The notes under the pieces: model-generated | What the model was told of the DNA's origin: nothing | The model's database searches: none | What the model saw: only the letters and a program-made list of their open reading frames with translations | Shown: one piece after another, positions 34,878-47,295 of the stretch | How positions within the stretch are numbered: the stretch's first letter is position 1 | Layout: each line of letters starts with the position of its first letter | Position numbers and translations under genes: made by a program | Origin: Tragulus kanchil | Taxonomy: Eukaryota > Chordata > Mammalia > Artiodactyla > Tragulidae | DNA: 64,000 bases | Reading direction: 5' to 3' | Assembly (NCBI GenBank): GCA_022376925.1 | Contig: JAIOJX010000001.1 | Coordinates: 2,451,501 to 2,515,500, forward strand

Positions 34878-35400
34878 GATCAGTCTCAGCTCTCCTGCCA
34901 TGAGCACAGGGAACTCTGTTTAGTGCCTGCCATTGTGTGAAGCCTGATTTTTGAAAACATAAATTGTATTTCCCCATTGACTTTTCTGTATAACTTTAGT
35001 AACAACTCTATTTTCAACTTTTGAAAGTGTTCTTTGAAATTGAAGTTCTTTGAAAGGTGACCAGGTGACTGCTTTAATTCCTCAGGGCAGGACGAGAGCA
35101 CGCTAGAGTGGAGAAGAGGGTCTTTGAGCTTTTGCCCACCTGCCGTTCTGCCTTGTATCTCTTAACTCTTGTCCTGCGTTCCCACATTTTCACTGCAACC
35201 GAACAACTTCTTCTCAAGCACATGTACCCGTGTCACCACAAGCAGGGAGCATCTCTTCAGTGGTTCCAGTTTCAACTGATGCCCAAGTGCAGCTTTCTTT
35301 TTTATAAAACCCGGTGAACTCTTACTTGTATTTGGGGGTGTGTGTGTAGGTGTGTACTATTTGTTTTGTCTTCAAATAAAGCCTTTGTTATTTTGAGCTC
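34878..35400 (+). other. CETN2: CETN2 3' UTR
   Basis: It runs from the stop codon to just past the polyadenylation signal. There are no coding features; a GT-rich stretch lies at 35,330-35,365. Confidence 0.8.
35375..35380 (+). promoter_or_regulatory. CETN2 polyadenylation signal AATAAA
   Basis: A canonical hexamer about 500 nt after the stop, with a T/G-rich downstream stretch ('gcctttgttattttgag'). It is the only canonical AATAAA soon after the stop. Confidence 0.85.
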
Positions 35401-37514
35401 CTGTTCTCTAAGGATCAGTTCTTAGCCTTGACTTTGAGTTCAGTTTGTAAACCATTTTATTGAAGGCAGCCTGGTAGATACCAAACTCCATGCCAGCCCG
35501 AGAACAGAAAACAAAATAATCTTTTCCTATTAACATGAATTGTTTTTTGCCTTGGGAACCTATGTGTAAAACTAGTTGACCATTTTGTGTAAGCCTAAAT
35601 GATGCCCTAAAAATAATTTTGGCAAAATGTACAGCTGGAAAACAGTCTTACTGGTGATTTGTGCTTGGGACACATTGGTAAAAGCCAGATGATTATGCTG
35701 GTAGGTAGAGCTTAGTCAGCCTCTGGTCAGTTCATTTGCTGGGTGGTGTCTCAGAGTCTGTGTGTTAGGTCCAGTGACTTTGTCCCTACTGGATCTATAT
35801 AGGATGACCTGTAGGAGAAGTTCTGGCAGACGGCATTAAATTCTGTCCCAGGCTGAAGGTGGGGAGCAGGAAGGGATGAGGAGGAATGAAAATTGGCCAA
35901 CGAATGTTGGTCAACCCTGCACGTGGGTTTCAGGCTTTTAGGGGTGAGGGAGGATCCTAATCCTGGAGCGGCTTACCGGGCTTAGCCAATAAAAAGAGGA
36001 CGCCTAGGTCAATTTGAATTTCAGATCAATGTTTTTTAGCGTAAGTATATCCCATTTGGCCATTTTGTTGTTTGTTCATTGTTGATCTGAAATTCAGATC
36101 AGTTTACCTGGGTGTCCTGGATCTGAACTATCAACCCTATGTATGTTAAAGAGGGGGACCCTAGGTCTTGTCTCTGGACGTTAGCATCCTGGATGGAGAG
36201 CTCCTTGGGGGGTACTGGGATGTGGTGGGAACCTTGGACCTGGCTTCTCACTTGGGCTCCAGCACTTCCTGTTTGTGTCATTTGGGGCAGGCTTCTCTTC
36301 TGGGCGCCTCAGGCTTCCTGTTTGTGTGATAAGGCGAAGAGTTGTTGCCTGGGTTTACAGTGTCCAAGAAGGAGGCGTTTCACAAGTATGCATTCTCATT
36401 CATTCCTTTGCTGCGGTGGTCGCATAAGCTTTTTGTTAATTGTGGGTCCATGAAACTTAGGATTATTGTCCGCAAAGTTGAGTTGACAGTATTTCCTGTG
36501 AGGATTTGACCTTCGTCATATTGCTGTTTTTTAAGAAAAGGCGTGTGATCTGATAAAAGACACACGGTATTGGAGAGGAGTGAGATAAGTGGGACCTGCT
36601 TCCCATTGCACTGTTCAGTGTCACCTGGGAACGTTCTCGTCTCCTCCTGCCTAATGTTCCCCTTGCAGCTCTTTTCTGCTGTGTACTGGCCCCAGATCCT
36701 TCTCCATCCCTATCTTCTTGACTACTGAGCTGCAAGAGGGTAGAGAGATGTGGACAGAGAGGAGTCTGGAGTCGGTTCCGGTGGGACTGGGTCAGGTAGC
36801 TGGGGGCGGGGGGCGAGGGGGAGGGGATGGTAGGTGAGGCCAGGGCACGGGCAGGTTATGCAGACTTGTAGGGTGAGTGGACGGTCATAAAAGAGAAGGG
36901 AGTAGAGGTTAGTTCATGTGGGGCTGGCCCCAGAAGTATAGGGGGAGTGGCTGCTTAGTCTCTGGGCAGTGGGGGGGTGGGCTGGGAGGGAGAGGCAGGG
37001 TAGCTAAGTTCCCCAGAGATGGGGGAGAGCGGTGGCAGCAGGCTGAGAGAGAACAGGGCTCGGCCTGGAGAGGTAGTTGCAGTAGGCAGGGTGTCTGGCA
37101 GAGGTAAAAGAGCTCAAATCAACTGGGAACAGATCCGAAAGATACCGGGGAACACCATGGGACAGAGGTCCATCCATGTGGGTAGGAAGAAGTGATGGGA
37201 GAGCGGAGGAGAGGGAGAAGGAGCAAGGACTGGTTTCTGTGTGGATGCATCAGGGCTGGAGGAGCTTGGGGGCGCTGAGGGGAAGGGAGTAGGTGTGAGG
37301 CCATGTTTAGCTGAAACAGAGAGCTATGGTGTGATCAGAGGTGATGGGGCGGGAGAGGGAACAGTGTCCATGTTGGACCAGAGAGCTGTGGGGGAGTGGG
37401 AGTGGGGTTTTATGATGTAAGATTTTGACAGAGACTGGTTTGCAGGAGGTTGGACTATGAGATTTGAGGGGGAGGGAAGAGTGGGGAAGAGGAAAGAGGA
37501 GGGAGCAAGTGTTC
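35401..37514. other. Intergenic, G-rich in part, with one palindromic repeat
   Basis: 35,985-36,130 holds a palindromic element (arms 36,016-36,029 and 36,082-36,095). 36,780-37,500 is strongly G/A-rich on the plus strand. No exon recognised. Confidence 0.45.
36016..36095. repeat. Palindromic repeat, MITE-like
   Basis: The arm gaatttcagatcaa is matched by ttgatctgaaattc 52 bp later. It resembles a widespread mammalian palindrome with 'atctgaaattc' arms around a 'taagtat.tccca' centre. I cannot name it. Confidence 0.5.
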
Positions 37515-37895
37515 CTACATTGATGCTTCTAACTGTAGATCTAGAGAAGACACTCTTGAGAGTCCCTTGGACAGCAAAGAGATCAAACTAGTCAATCCTA
37601 GAGAAAATCAACCCTGAATGTTCATCAGAAGGACTGAAGTTGAAGCTCCAATACTTTGGCCACATGATGCAAAGAGACAGCTCATTGGAAAGACCCTGAT
37701 GCTGGGAAAGATAGAAGGCAGAAGGAGAAGGGGACGACAGGACGAGATGGCTGGATGGCATCACTGAGTCAGTGGATGTGAGTCTGAGCAGGCTCCAGGA
37801 GAGGGTGAAGGGCAGGGAAAGCTGGGGCGCTGCCGGCCATGGGGTCACAGAGAGTCAGCCACCGCTTGGCCACTGAGCAAGAGCAACCACCACCA
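37515..37895 (+). mobile_element. BovB LINE 3' end
   Basis: 'gaccctgatgctgggaaaga', 'gaggagaaggggacgacagg'-type text and 'gagatggctggatggcatca' are the BovB 3' terminal words in order, ending with the 'atggggtcacagagagtc' region. It is 5' truncated. Confidence 0.88.
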
Positions 37896-37984
37896 GGTCC
37901 TCCTAGTTATTTTTTCTGTCCTGTCTTTTCCCAAGATAATCTGTGGTACCATCTTCACTGCGCCACTATCTTGCTCAGGGAAGG

Positions 37985-38110
37985 AGCCTGGCCTTTAGAC
38001 TCAGTCATTCCGAATTCAGATCTCAACTCTTCTCATCCGCACTTGTAACCTCAGGGTACATGACTGAACAGTCTTGAGCTTCAGTTTCCTCCTTAACTTG
38101 GACTGTTCTG
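37985..38110 (-). mobile_element. Probable MIR fragment
   Basis: The plus strand shows 'gtcttgagcttcagtttcct', the reverse of the MIR core. Confidence 0.6.
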
Positions 38111-39734
38111 TCCTCAGTCAGTGCCTGTATGTGTTCTCCTTGGTGTGGAGTTAATTTCTATACATGTGCTTATGTCCCTGTCATTGTCCTTATTGAAATC
38201 TTGCCCCCATTTCTCCCTGCATCTGTATTCTCTTCTTGTGAAAGTCAGCCTGAGAGCCCCCTCCTTCCAGAAAAGCTTTGGACAATGGGCAGGCTTGTGG
38301 GCTGCTTCCTAGCTGAAATTCTGACAGTAGCCTTGCAGATCTGTCTCTTGCCACTAGGTGGAGTCCCAGGACAGAGAGGCTCCAAGGCACATTATCATCT
38401 GGAGCCCAGTGACTCAAGCTGGATCTCCTCAGGTGCCTTGAAATGGCTGTCATCAGTGCCACCCAGCCTTGGCGTGTGATGGAGAGGAGGCCGTAGTGTG
38501 GAGAATCCTGGTAGGGCTGTGGATGCTGATGGAATGATAGCTTGTCTGGGTGGATAGGTGAGTAAATCCAATTAAAAGAGAATGAAATGACATTGTTGGC
38601 ATTTCTGAGTGTTTGCAGGGAAAATTGTTTACCTGCTGTATGACCTTATTGAGATTCCTTAACTACACTGAATATTTCTCAAGGAAAGGGTACAAATGTG
38701 CTTTTGACTTCTTCATAGTGATGCTTAGTGTCCAGTAAAATGCTCTGTTCACAAACCAGGCCTCCTCATCTGCCAGCTTTGTTGATCCTCTAGTAAGGGT
38801 TTATTAACTCATGGACAATTCCAGCCTTCTGTGACTTCTTTTTTCCCTGCTCACTGTGCCTTCTTACGGCTTGAATTGTGTTTCCTTAAGAGCTATGTTG
38901 GAGTCATAGGCCTCAGTACCTTAGAATTTGACTATATTTGGAGATATAATGAATTCACTAAGGTAAACCCGCATCCAATCTGACTGGAGTTCCTAGGAAA
39001 AAGGGAAATTTGGATGCTGGCATGCATAGAGGAAAGACAATGATGAGGCAGAGACAGATGGTCATCTGGACTAGATACCTTCCTCACAGCCTTAGAAGGA
39101 ACCAGTCCTACCAACACTTTGATTTTGCACTTCTAACTTCCAGAACTGGGAGGCAGTACATGTCTGTTGTTTGAGGCCCTGAATCTGTGGGACTGTTTGT
39201 GGCAGCCGCAGCAAACTCATATGTGTCTCTCTTTTACTGAAAAACTTCCTTTACTCCCTCAAGCGTCCTAACCGGAAGTGCACATGGTAATGTCAAGGAA
39301 ACAAAAACTGGGCATGGAAGCAAGCAGCCTTGCTGCCCCAGCCGCTACAGAAACTATTTTCCCCCTTAATCTATGTAAGTGTAAGCTTGCACATGGATGG
39401 AAGGCCACCTCCTTGTGAGATGTTGTTTGCGGGTGAATATTCGTGCAATCCCTCATACAACTAGATTCGATGATTACAAACTGAGCCTGAAAGCACTAGA
39501 AAAATGAGTGACCAGAGGCAGTGTGACAGCATCTCAGATATGCTGTTGCTTGTGCGGTGGTTGTTTCTCACCTGCTGTCTACAGTTTCAGAGCAAGGCTT
39601 TTAGGATGAACATGGCTCTGGAGAACAGACCCAGACCTGGCGAGAGGCACTGTGGGAGAGTGGAGAAATGCCTCTGGAACTGGACATGTGAAATTTCATT
39701 ATGTGACTTCTGGCGAGTTATCTGGTTTCATCTG
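38111..39734. other. Intergenic with an old repeat at 38,868-39,180
   Basis: 38,868-39,180 ('gaattgtgtttccttaagag', 'ggcagagacagatggtcatc', 'acttctaacttccagaactg') belongs to the same old repeat family as 55-355. The rest is unassigned. Confidence 0.45.
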
Positions 39735-40478
39735 TCAAAGGTTTATTTTATTGGCGTACAGTTGATTTACAATGCTGTTTCAGTTTCAGGTGTACAGCAA
39801 AGTGATTCAGTTATGCATATACATGCATTCATTCTTTTTCAGATTCTTCTCCTGCATAGATTCTTACAGAATATTGAGTAGAGTTCCCTGTGCTGTAAAG
39901 TAGGTCCTTGTTGGTCATCTGTTTTATATATAGTAGTAGGCATATGTCAATCCCCAAAGCCTAATGTAACCCCTGCCCCATGTTTCCTCTTTGGTAACCT
40001 TAACTTTATTTTCAAAATCTGTGACTCTGTTTCTGTTTTGTAAATAAGTTCATTTATATACTTTTAAAAAATTAGAATCTATGTATGAGTGATACCATAT
40101 GATATTTATCTTTCTCTTTCTGACTTGCTTCACTCTGTATGACAGTCTCTTGGTCCATCCATGTCTCTATGAATGACACAATTTAGCTCCTCTTTATTGG
40201 CTGAGTAATATTCCATGTATATTTGTACCACATCTTCCTTATCCATTCATCTGTCAGGGGACATTTAGGTTGCTTCCATGTCCTGGCTATTGTAAATAGT
40301 GCTGCCATGAACACTGAGGCGCATGTACCCTTTCAATTATGGTTTTCTCCAGATATTTGCCCAGGAATGGTATTGTTGGGTCACATGGCAGCTCTATTTT
40401 TATTTCTTTAATGGACCTCTATACTGTTCTGCATAGTGGCCACACCAATTTAAACTCCCAACAATAGTATAGGAGGGT
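39735..40478 (-). mobile_element. L1 3'-end, inverted
   Basis: The plus strand reads the artiodactyl L1 3' end backwards: 'gtacagttgatttacaatgc', 'aatattgagtagagttccct', 'ccatccatgtctctatgaat', 'gaacactgaggcgcatgta'. It is fairly intact in order but non-coding. Confidence 0.85.
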
Positions 40479-40494
40479 TCAGAGGGAGTTTATT

Positions 40495-40610
40495 GATAGA
40501 ACCTACCTCAAGGGCACTTGTAATGATTAAACAATCCAATATATATAAAGAGCTTAGAACAGTGCATAGCACATGGCAGGCATTCAAAAACCATTTGGTG
40601 AGTGAGGAAA
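40495..40610 (+). mobile_element. MIR fragment
   Basis: 'aaagagcttagaacagtgca' then 'tagcacatggcaggcattca' is the MIR 3' core. A second, inverted MIR-like piece lies at about 40,900-41,000. Confidence 0.75.
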
Positions 40611-41100
40611 TTCAGACTCCTTGACCGTAGGGTTCGGTAGCTGCACCATTTGTCCCAGTGGGGCAGTTTAGGGAGATACCATCAGAACACAGACTCCTAA
40701 CCTGGTGCACTTACACTTTGGAGGTCCATGAATGGTCCCAAGTAGGTTCTTAAATCTCCTAAATAACAAGCATGATTTGTAGGTACAGGCACGTGGGCGA
40801 CTTTCATCAGAACTGAAAAGATTGTAACACACTGTCTCAGAATTAGGCATTGCCATTTGATGTGTGGAGGAAAATAGCACAAACCTGTAGCATTGTGTTG
40901 AATTTCTTCATTCACCAAATGTTTTTGAATGCCTACCATGTCCTGTGTACTGTTCTAAGCTCTTTAGATGTATTGGATTGTTTTGTCCTCAATTGTGTAG
41001 TAGTAGCAATAGTAGTGGTGTGTGAGACCTGGATTTGTGGTCCTCTGTCCACACAGGCATTCCCTGAAGTCGACCTGTTTCTTGGCTCTGCCAGAGTATT

Positions 41101-41137
41101 GGTGGTGGTGGTGGTGGCTGGGGGGGGGGGTGGGGTA
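41101..41137 (+). repeat. (GGT)n/poly-G low-complexity tract
   Basis: ggtggtggtggtggtgg is followed by a run of about ten G. It could form a quadruplex. Confidence 0.9.
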
Positions 41138-41560
41138 GTTCCAACATCATTTCCATGCAGTGCCTGAGAGCCTGAGACTGCTGCTTTCTTGCCACTCCAG
41201 GGTCTGGGGATCTCTACCACGCTGTCTCTGTCCCTATCTAGACCTCCTCTTCCAACACTTTTGGCCCTTCTTGGCTTGAAAATCAATCTTCTTGAAGGAA
41301 AATGCTAACAAAAGAGGATTTATTTTCTTTAAAAAGTTGTTCTTTTCCCTCCTTGTACTGATTAAAAGACCTTTCACTTACCTGTCTTCAGCAGTTTTTG
41401 AAAGCTTCAATCCATTTTCGGGTTTAGCCTTCCTGAAATTGTTTTTTTGAGATTCATACTATTGCTCTTTTGAAAAAAATCAACCAGTGTATCATTTCTT
41501 TCCTTCTGTCTCTTCAATTTATTTATCATTTCTTAAGCAATAATGAGCATCTTTTTAAAA

Positions 41561-41684
41561 CTTATTTGACTGCACTGGGTCTTAGCTGTGGTAGGTGGGC
41601 TCTAGATCCCTGACTAAGGGTTGAACCTGGGTCCCCTGCAGTGGGAGCACAGAGTCTTAGCCACTGGACCACCAGGGAAGTCCT
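41561..41684 (-). mobile_element. CHR-2-like SINE, inverted
   Basis: The reverse strand starts aggacttccctggtggtcc and continues 'agtggctaagactctgtg'. It is flanked by 'taatgagcatct' on both sides, a target-site duplication. Confidence 0.88.
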
Positions 41685-41861
41685 AATGAGCATCTATTTT
41701 GAGTCAGGCCCTGGAGTAAACAAAATACAGATTCATGGGATTTACATTCTGGTGAAGGAGAAAGAAAAAGAACAACCTCAAGAAAATAAAGCGAGAAAAG
41801 AAGATACAAAAGGATGGTGCTATTTTAGACAGGGTGGTCAGGGAAGGCCTCTTTGTGCGGA

Positions 41862-42245
41862 TGTTGTTGTTCAGTCACTAAGCCATTCCAACTGTTTGCC
41901 ACCCAGTGGACTGCAGGACGCTAGGCTTCCTTGTCCTTTACTATCTCCTGGACCTTGCTCAAACTCATGTCCACTGAGTTGGTGGTGCTATCTAACCATC
42001 TCATCCTCTGTCACCCCCTTCTCCTCTTGCCCTCTGTCTTTCCCAGCACTAGGGTCTTTTCCGGTGAGTCGGCTCTTTGCATCAGGTGGCCAAAGTATTG
42101 GAGCTTCAGCTTCAGCATCAGTCCTTCCAATGACTATTCAGGGTTGATTTCCTTTAAGTTTAATCTCCTTGCAGTCCAAGGGGCTCTCAGGAGTCTTCTC
42201 CAACACCACAATTCAAAGGCATCAATTCTTTGCTGCTCAGCCTTC
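41862..42245 (-). mobile_element. BovB 3' end, inverted
   Basis: The plus strand begins 'gttgttgttcagtcactaag' and carries 'aaactcatgtccactgagtt', 'aggtggccaaagtattggag' and 'caattctttgctgctcagcc', the reverse of the BovB 3' end. Confidence 0.88.
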
Positions 42246-43405
42246 CTTATGGGGAAGAAATTTTATTATTATTTTTTTTAATTGAAGAGACTTGAGAATG
42301 TTTGAATGTCTAAAGGGAAGAAAGCATAGTAAATAAAACCAGTGTGGTATGGGACCAGGAAAAAAATTGATTATTGGAATAGAAGAAATGATCTTGAAAG
42401 AGACTTAAGTGTATACAGCAATTTGGATTATATCAGGGATGCTGTGCAAGAATGGACTGTGTCTGCTGTACATATGTATGTGACTATCTAGGTGGGTATT
42501 TTTCTTTCAGAAAAGATTTAAGGACACTTCAAAAGATACATTCTGCTGACAAAACAAATAATTAAAGAAGGAGAAGATGATATGCTGGGCCAATGAAGTG
42601 AAGTATGCATTGAGGTTTGGTAAGTTTAAACATCTTTGACTATTTTAAACATCAGTGCTGAGCTGGTTTTAGGTACGTGGATCAATTTGTGCTGTGATCT
42701 ATCAGGTGGGTAATTCCATTACACAGCTTGCTCTGCACTATCACGTGTCAGGCAGAGACTCACGTTTATTCTGAACGTTTCTGTGAGAATCGTGCAGTCC
42801 CTGCTCTTTGCCCTGTGCATTGTGTATCAGCCTTTGACCATAGCAATAAAATCTGACATGAACATTAGGCACTGACTGTTCTGACTTCAAAAACAGCTTC
42901 TAAGTCACAGAAGAAACTTGTTTTCATTTTTCTATAATTAAATCTTGTTTCTGACCCCATGTGACATCCTAGGAGCCATCCTATGCTGTATTTACTCTGA
43001 ACTCCTTCTCCTAAGCTGTTTGATAGCCTTAAGCCTCCACACACTCTTACGTTGCCAATGTCCACTTATGTTTTCTCTTCCCCAGCAGACTCATTCTTAT
43101 CCTACATGATCCAGCTTACCTGCCACATGGTCAAAGGGAGCCTTTCATGACTGGCCTGACTTGGATCTGTGCTCCTCTCTCTGGAGAGAGCCCCTGGTCT
43201 CTGTCATAGCTTTGGTCCCTCTAGGTTAGCAAGGTCATCTACTCAACCCTGCATCCTTGGGGCCCCATACTTGGCAGAGAGTGGCCACACTCTGCGTGGA
43301 TGCCTTGTGGTAGAGAGCGGGGTATTTCCACTTAAAACCACCGCTGTCATTTCAGCCTGCACAAATTTCTCATTGAATTTTACACTTACGATTTGCGCAA
43401 TTTTT
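42246..43405. other. Intergenic, no feature recognised
   Basis: Single-copy sequence of average composition; no exon, RNA or clear repeat seen. Confidence 0.5.
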
Positions 43406-43409
43406 TTTG

Positions 43410-43575
43410 GTCGTCTTTTTTTTTTTTCAACTTTTTATTTTAAATTGAGGTATAGGTGATTAACAGTGTTGTGCTACTTTCAGGTAAACAACGAAGGGAC
43501 TCAGCCATCTATATACATGGATCCATTCTCCCCCAAACTCCTGTCCCATCCAGGCTGCCATATCTATGCAACTTT
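43410..43575 (-). mobile_element. L1 3' UTR fragment, inverted
   Basis: 'ttattttaaattgaggtata' is followed by 'ggtgattaacagtgttgtgc' and 'ccatctatatacatggatcc', the reverse of an L1 3' end. Confidence 0.65.
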
Positions 43576-44049
43576 TTGTATGTACATTGTACCTCGATAA
43601 AGCACTGTTAATGTAAACATTTTCTGAAAACAGAAAAATCCCTCTTTTTAAACAACTGCCGTTTCTTTTGCTTTTCAGGGGAGAGCTATGGGTTTCTCTG
43701 GATAGATAGTTGTTTGCTTAGGGAGACACCTGATGGCCTCAGGGGTGAACAGAGACTCACAGAGCATTGAGGTTCATGCCCCACCGTCCCTGACCCCACG
43801 TGAAGGCAGCAGGATTGGATTTCCCTAGTGCAACCACTTGAACACGAAAGGAAAGTGTCCTCTAGTGTTGAAGGGCTTTGGGACTCCATGTGACTGCTAC
43901 TTTGCTTACTAACACTTTTCAAAGCTGTGGTTGTAAGAGTGGGACCACAGCTTCCATATATGGATGTGAGAGTTGGACCACAGCTTTGGCTATATGAACC
44001 TGTGATGGCAAAATGATGTCTCTGCTTGTTAATATGCTGTGTAGGTTTG

Positions 44050-44620
44050 TCATAGTTTTCTTCCAAGGAGCAAGCATCTTTTAATTTCATGACTGCAGTC
44101 ACCACCATCCGCAGTGATTTTGGAGGCCAAGAAAATAAAGTCTGTCACTGTTTCCATTGTTTCCCCATCTATTTGCCATAAAGTGATGGGACTGGATGCC
44201 GTGATCTTAGTTTCTTGAATGTTGAGTTTTAAGCCAACTTTTTCACTCTCTTTCACTTTCATCAGGAGGCTCTTTAGTTTTTCACTTTCTGCCATTAGGG
44301 TTGTATCATCTGCATACCTGAGGTTATTGATATTTCTCTTTGCAATTTTGATTCCAGCTTGAGCTTCATCCAGCCCAGCATTTTGCATGATATACTCTGC
44401 ATATGAGTTAAATTAGCAGGGTGACAACATACAGATTTAATATACTCCTTTCCCAACTTTGAACCAGTCCATTGTTCCATGTCCGGTTCTAACTGTTGCT
44501 TCTTGACCTGCATACAGGTTTCTTGGGAGACAGGTAAGGTGGTCTGGTATTCCTATCTCTTTAAGAATTTTCCACAATTTGTTATGATCCACACAGTCAA
44601 AGGCTTATTCCAATTGTATC
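44050..44620 (-). mobile_element. BovB reverse-transcriptase fragment, inverted (second copy about 45,230-45,699)
   Basis: The reverse strand translates to 'MQNAGLDEAQAGIKIAKRNI' and 'NNLRYADDTTLMAES', containing the YADD box of the reverse transcriptase (F/YxDD catalytic motif), then 'LKLNIQETKI' and 'VTDFIFLASKI'. Frames break between the blocks and the upstream 'DHNKLWKIL' part, so it is inactive. It is 5' truncated. Confidence 0.92.
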
Positions 44621-46339
44621 TCCTTAATGCTGGGCATATCCTCTACTAAAATGGGAGCGTCCCTAAGCCTCGCTTTCTCCTGTTTTCTGTTCAACCCCTA
44701 GAGTAATGAGGGGACCATGACTCTAGACATCCCTATGTTCTTGCCATGGGAAATTCCAGAAGTGCCTTCCTATGCTGAATGACTATTGGGTCAAATCCTT
44801 CCATCTGCTGGTGTCTAAAAGCAGCTGAGGGAAAATACAGTGGCCCCTAAGGTATCCTTTCTGACATGCGAACTTGGGCTAAGTACATCAGCTCCCTATA
44901 GGTCAATCCTCTCTTTTGTAATAACTGGAACTGGCTATATAATTTGTGGAGCCCTTCTCAGGTGGCACTAGTGATAAAGAACCCTCCTGCCAATGCAGGT
45001 TAGACATAAGAGATGTGGGTACGATCCCTGTATTGGAAAGATCCCCTGAAGAAGAGCACAGCAACCCACTCCGGTATTCTTGCCTGGAGACTCCCATGGA
45101 CAGAGGAGCCTGGTGGGCTACAGTCCATGGGGTCGCAAAGAATCAGACAGGACTGAAGTGACTTAGCATGCTTACACACTTTGCTGAATAAAAAATCAGG
45201 GCTGACTGAAGTGAGCATTATACCAAGCATTTCCATTGTTTCCCCATCTATTTGCCATAAAGTGATGGGACTGGATGCCGTGATCTTAGTTTCTTGAATG
45301 TTGAGTTTTAAGCCAACTTTTTCACTCTCTTTCACTTTCATCAGGAGGCTCTTTAGTTTTTCACTTTCTGCCATTAGGGTTGTATCATCTGCATACCTGA
45401 GGTTATTGATATTTCTCTTTGCAATTTTGATTCCAGCTTGAGCTTCATCCAGCCCAGCATTTTGCATGATATACTCTGCATATGAGTTAAATTAGCAGGG
45501 TGACAACATACAGATTTAATATACTCCTTTCCCAACTTTGAACCAGTCCATTGTTCCATGTCCGGTTCTAACTGTTGCTTCTTGACCTGCATACAGGTTT
45601 CTTGGGAGACAGGTAAGGTGGTCTGGTATTCCTATCTCTTTAAGAATTTTCCACAATTTGTTATGATCCACACAGTCAAAGGCTTATTCCAATTGTATCT
45701 CCTTAATGCTGGGCATATCCTCTACTAAAATGGGAGCGTCCCTAAGCCTCGCTTTCTCCTGTTTTCTGTTCAACCCCTAGAGTAATGAGGGGACCATGAC
45801 TCTAGACATCCCTATGTTCTTGCCATGGGAAATTCCAGAAGTGCCTTCCTATGCTGAATGACTATTGGGTCAAATCCTTCCATCTGCTGGTGTCTAAAAG
45901 CAGCTGAGGGAAAATACAGTGGCCCCTAAGGTATCCTTTCTGACATGCGAACTTGGGCTAAGTACATCAGCTCCCTATAGGTCAATCCTCTCTTTTGTAA
46001 TAACTGGAACTGGCTATATAATTTGTGGAGCCCTTCTCAGGTGGCACTAGTGATAAAGAACCCTCCTGCCAATGCAGGTTAGACATAAGAGATGTGGGTA
46101 CGATCCCTGTATTGGAAAGATCCCCTGAAGAAGAGCACAGCAACCCACTCCGGTATTCTTGCCTGGAGACTCCCATGGACAGAGGAGCCTGGTGGGCTAC
46201 AGTCCATGGGGTCGCAAAGAATCAGACAGGACTGAAGTGACTTAGCATGCTTACACACTTTGCTGAATAAAAAAAATCAGGGCTGCTTGTTTAAAAACTG
46301 AATTTCCAAATGGTGAGAACAGAGCATTATACCAAGCAT
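44151..46339. repeat. Near-identical tandem duplication 10 (44,151-45,229 / 45,230-46,339)
   Basis: Direct repeat with a 1,079-nt offset, beginning 'tttccattgtttccccatc'. Copy 1 lacks about 30 bases near its right end compared with 46,270-46,330 and then jumps into copy 2 at 'accaagca'. It contains a BovB piece and a Bov-tA. It is outside the gene region, which shows that the process is not tied to the genes. Confidence 0.9.
44948..45172 (+). mobile_element. Bov-tA SINE (second copy 46,027-46,251)
   Basis: It has the head gagcccttctcaggtggcac, the core 'gaagatcccct'-type text and 'ctacagtccatggggtcgca', and ends 'gactgaagtgacttagcatg'. Confidence 0.9.
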
Positions 46340-47295
46340 GCAGAGCCTTTCTTAGAGTAGGGACCTTTGGGACCACCTACATTGTATACTCTCAGCCATG
46401 AGGCTAGTGTTAGTTCTAATCTTGGGCCTTCTCCTTAACCCGAGCAAGAGTGGAGTATGTGATAATCTTGGGGGAAGTCCTTTACAAACTACCAAGTGCT
46501 GGGCTTGAAGATCAGAGAGCTTCTCGGCACCTTTTGCGCTCATTTTGAACCTTTCTAATTAGTTCGTGTGCTCCACTGGCCTCCTTCTTCATCCCCTCAG
46601 AAGACCTCTTGCCCAATATGCAATCCCCTTTCACTTGGCTACAGGCTAGGTCTTTTACTTGGAAAGGATTGGAGTGAAGGGGTATGTACCATCCAGGCTC
46701 AGATACACAGCTGTGCTCACGCCTCTGCCTTTGGGCTAGAGCAGTCTTGTTCATGGAGCAGCCTGGGAAATCCCAGCGTTCCCTAGCAACAAGGCTGAAC
46801 CAGAGTTGTTGCTAGGGAAACCCTGGGATTTCCATAGTTACTGAGAGCTCAGTGACCATTTCCATTCCAACAGCTGAATATATTTGGTGTCAGCAGAAGA
46901 GGAGAAAGGAGAGCTGATGTTCTACTGCCAAGGAGCGGGGGCGTCAGGGCCTGTTCCTCTGAACCTCATTATCTGCACAAAGAGGGGCAAAGAAGTGTCA
47001 TCAGCAGGGGCAGGATCACTCCTCAAGGTTGACAAATGGTTGATCTTTCCTTTTACATAGACCTCCAAAAAATAACTGCTCAACTTGCTGTTGAGTAGTC
47101 TGCTGGGATCCCACCATAGTATTTTGCATCTACACATCTGTGTGCCCTCCCGCTCCAAGTGGCTGGGTCTCACTGAGGCTGTGTTGGGGTCTGCTATGTC
47201 TCCAGGGCTCTAGACGGGGCAGGGCATCTTAACCTCTTTGCTCATCTGGGGAAGACTGTAGGGCCTGTCTCAGAATAATGTTTCTTTTAAAGAGT
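46340..47295. other. Intergenic, single-copy, with a long hairpin
   Basis: No gene recognised. It contains the inverted repeat at 46,766-46,833. Confidence 0.5.
46766..46833. repeat. Near-perfect inverted repeat with RFX-like half sites
   Basis: Arms at 46,766-46,792 and 46,806-46,833 pair over 27-28 bases with one mismatch and one indel around a 13-base loop. Each arm holds 'cctagcaac'/'gttgctagg', close to the RFX half site, and GTTGCTAGGGAAAC approaches a full X-box. It may be a decayed palindromic transposon. Confidence 0.8.

Noticed and set aside
40933..41286. A minus-strand open frame rich in Pro and Thr
   Set aside because: It is the translation of the (GGT)n/poly-G tract.
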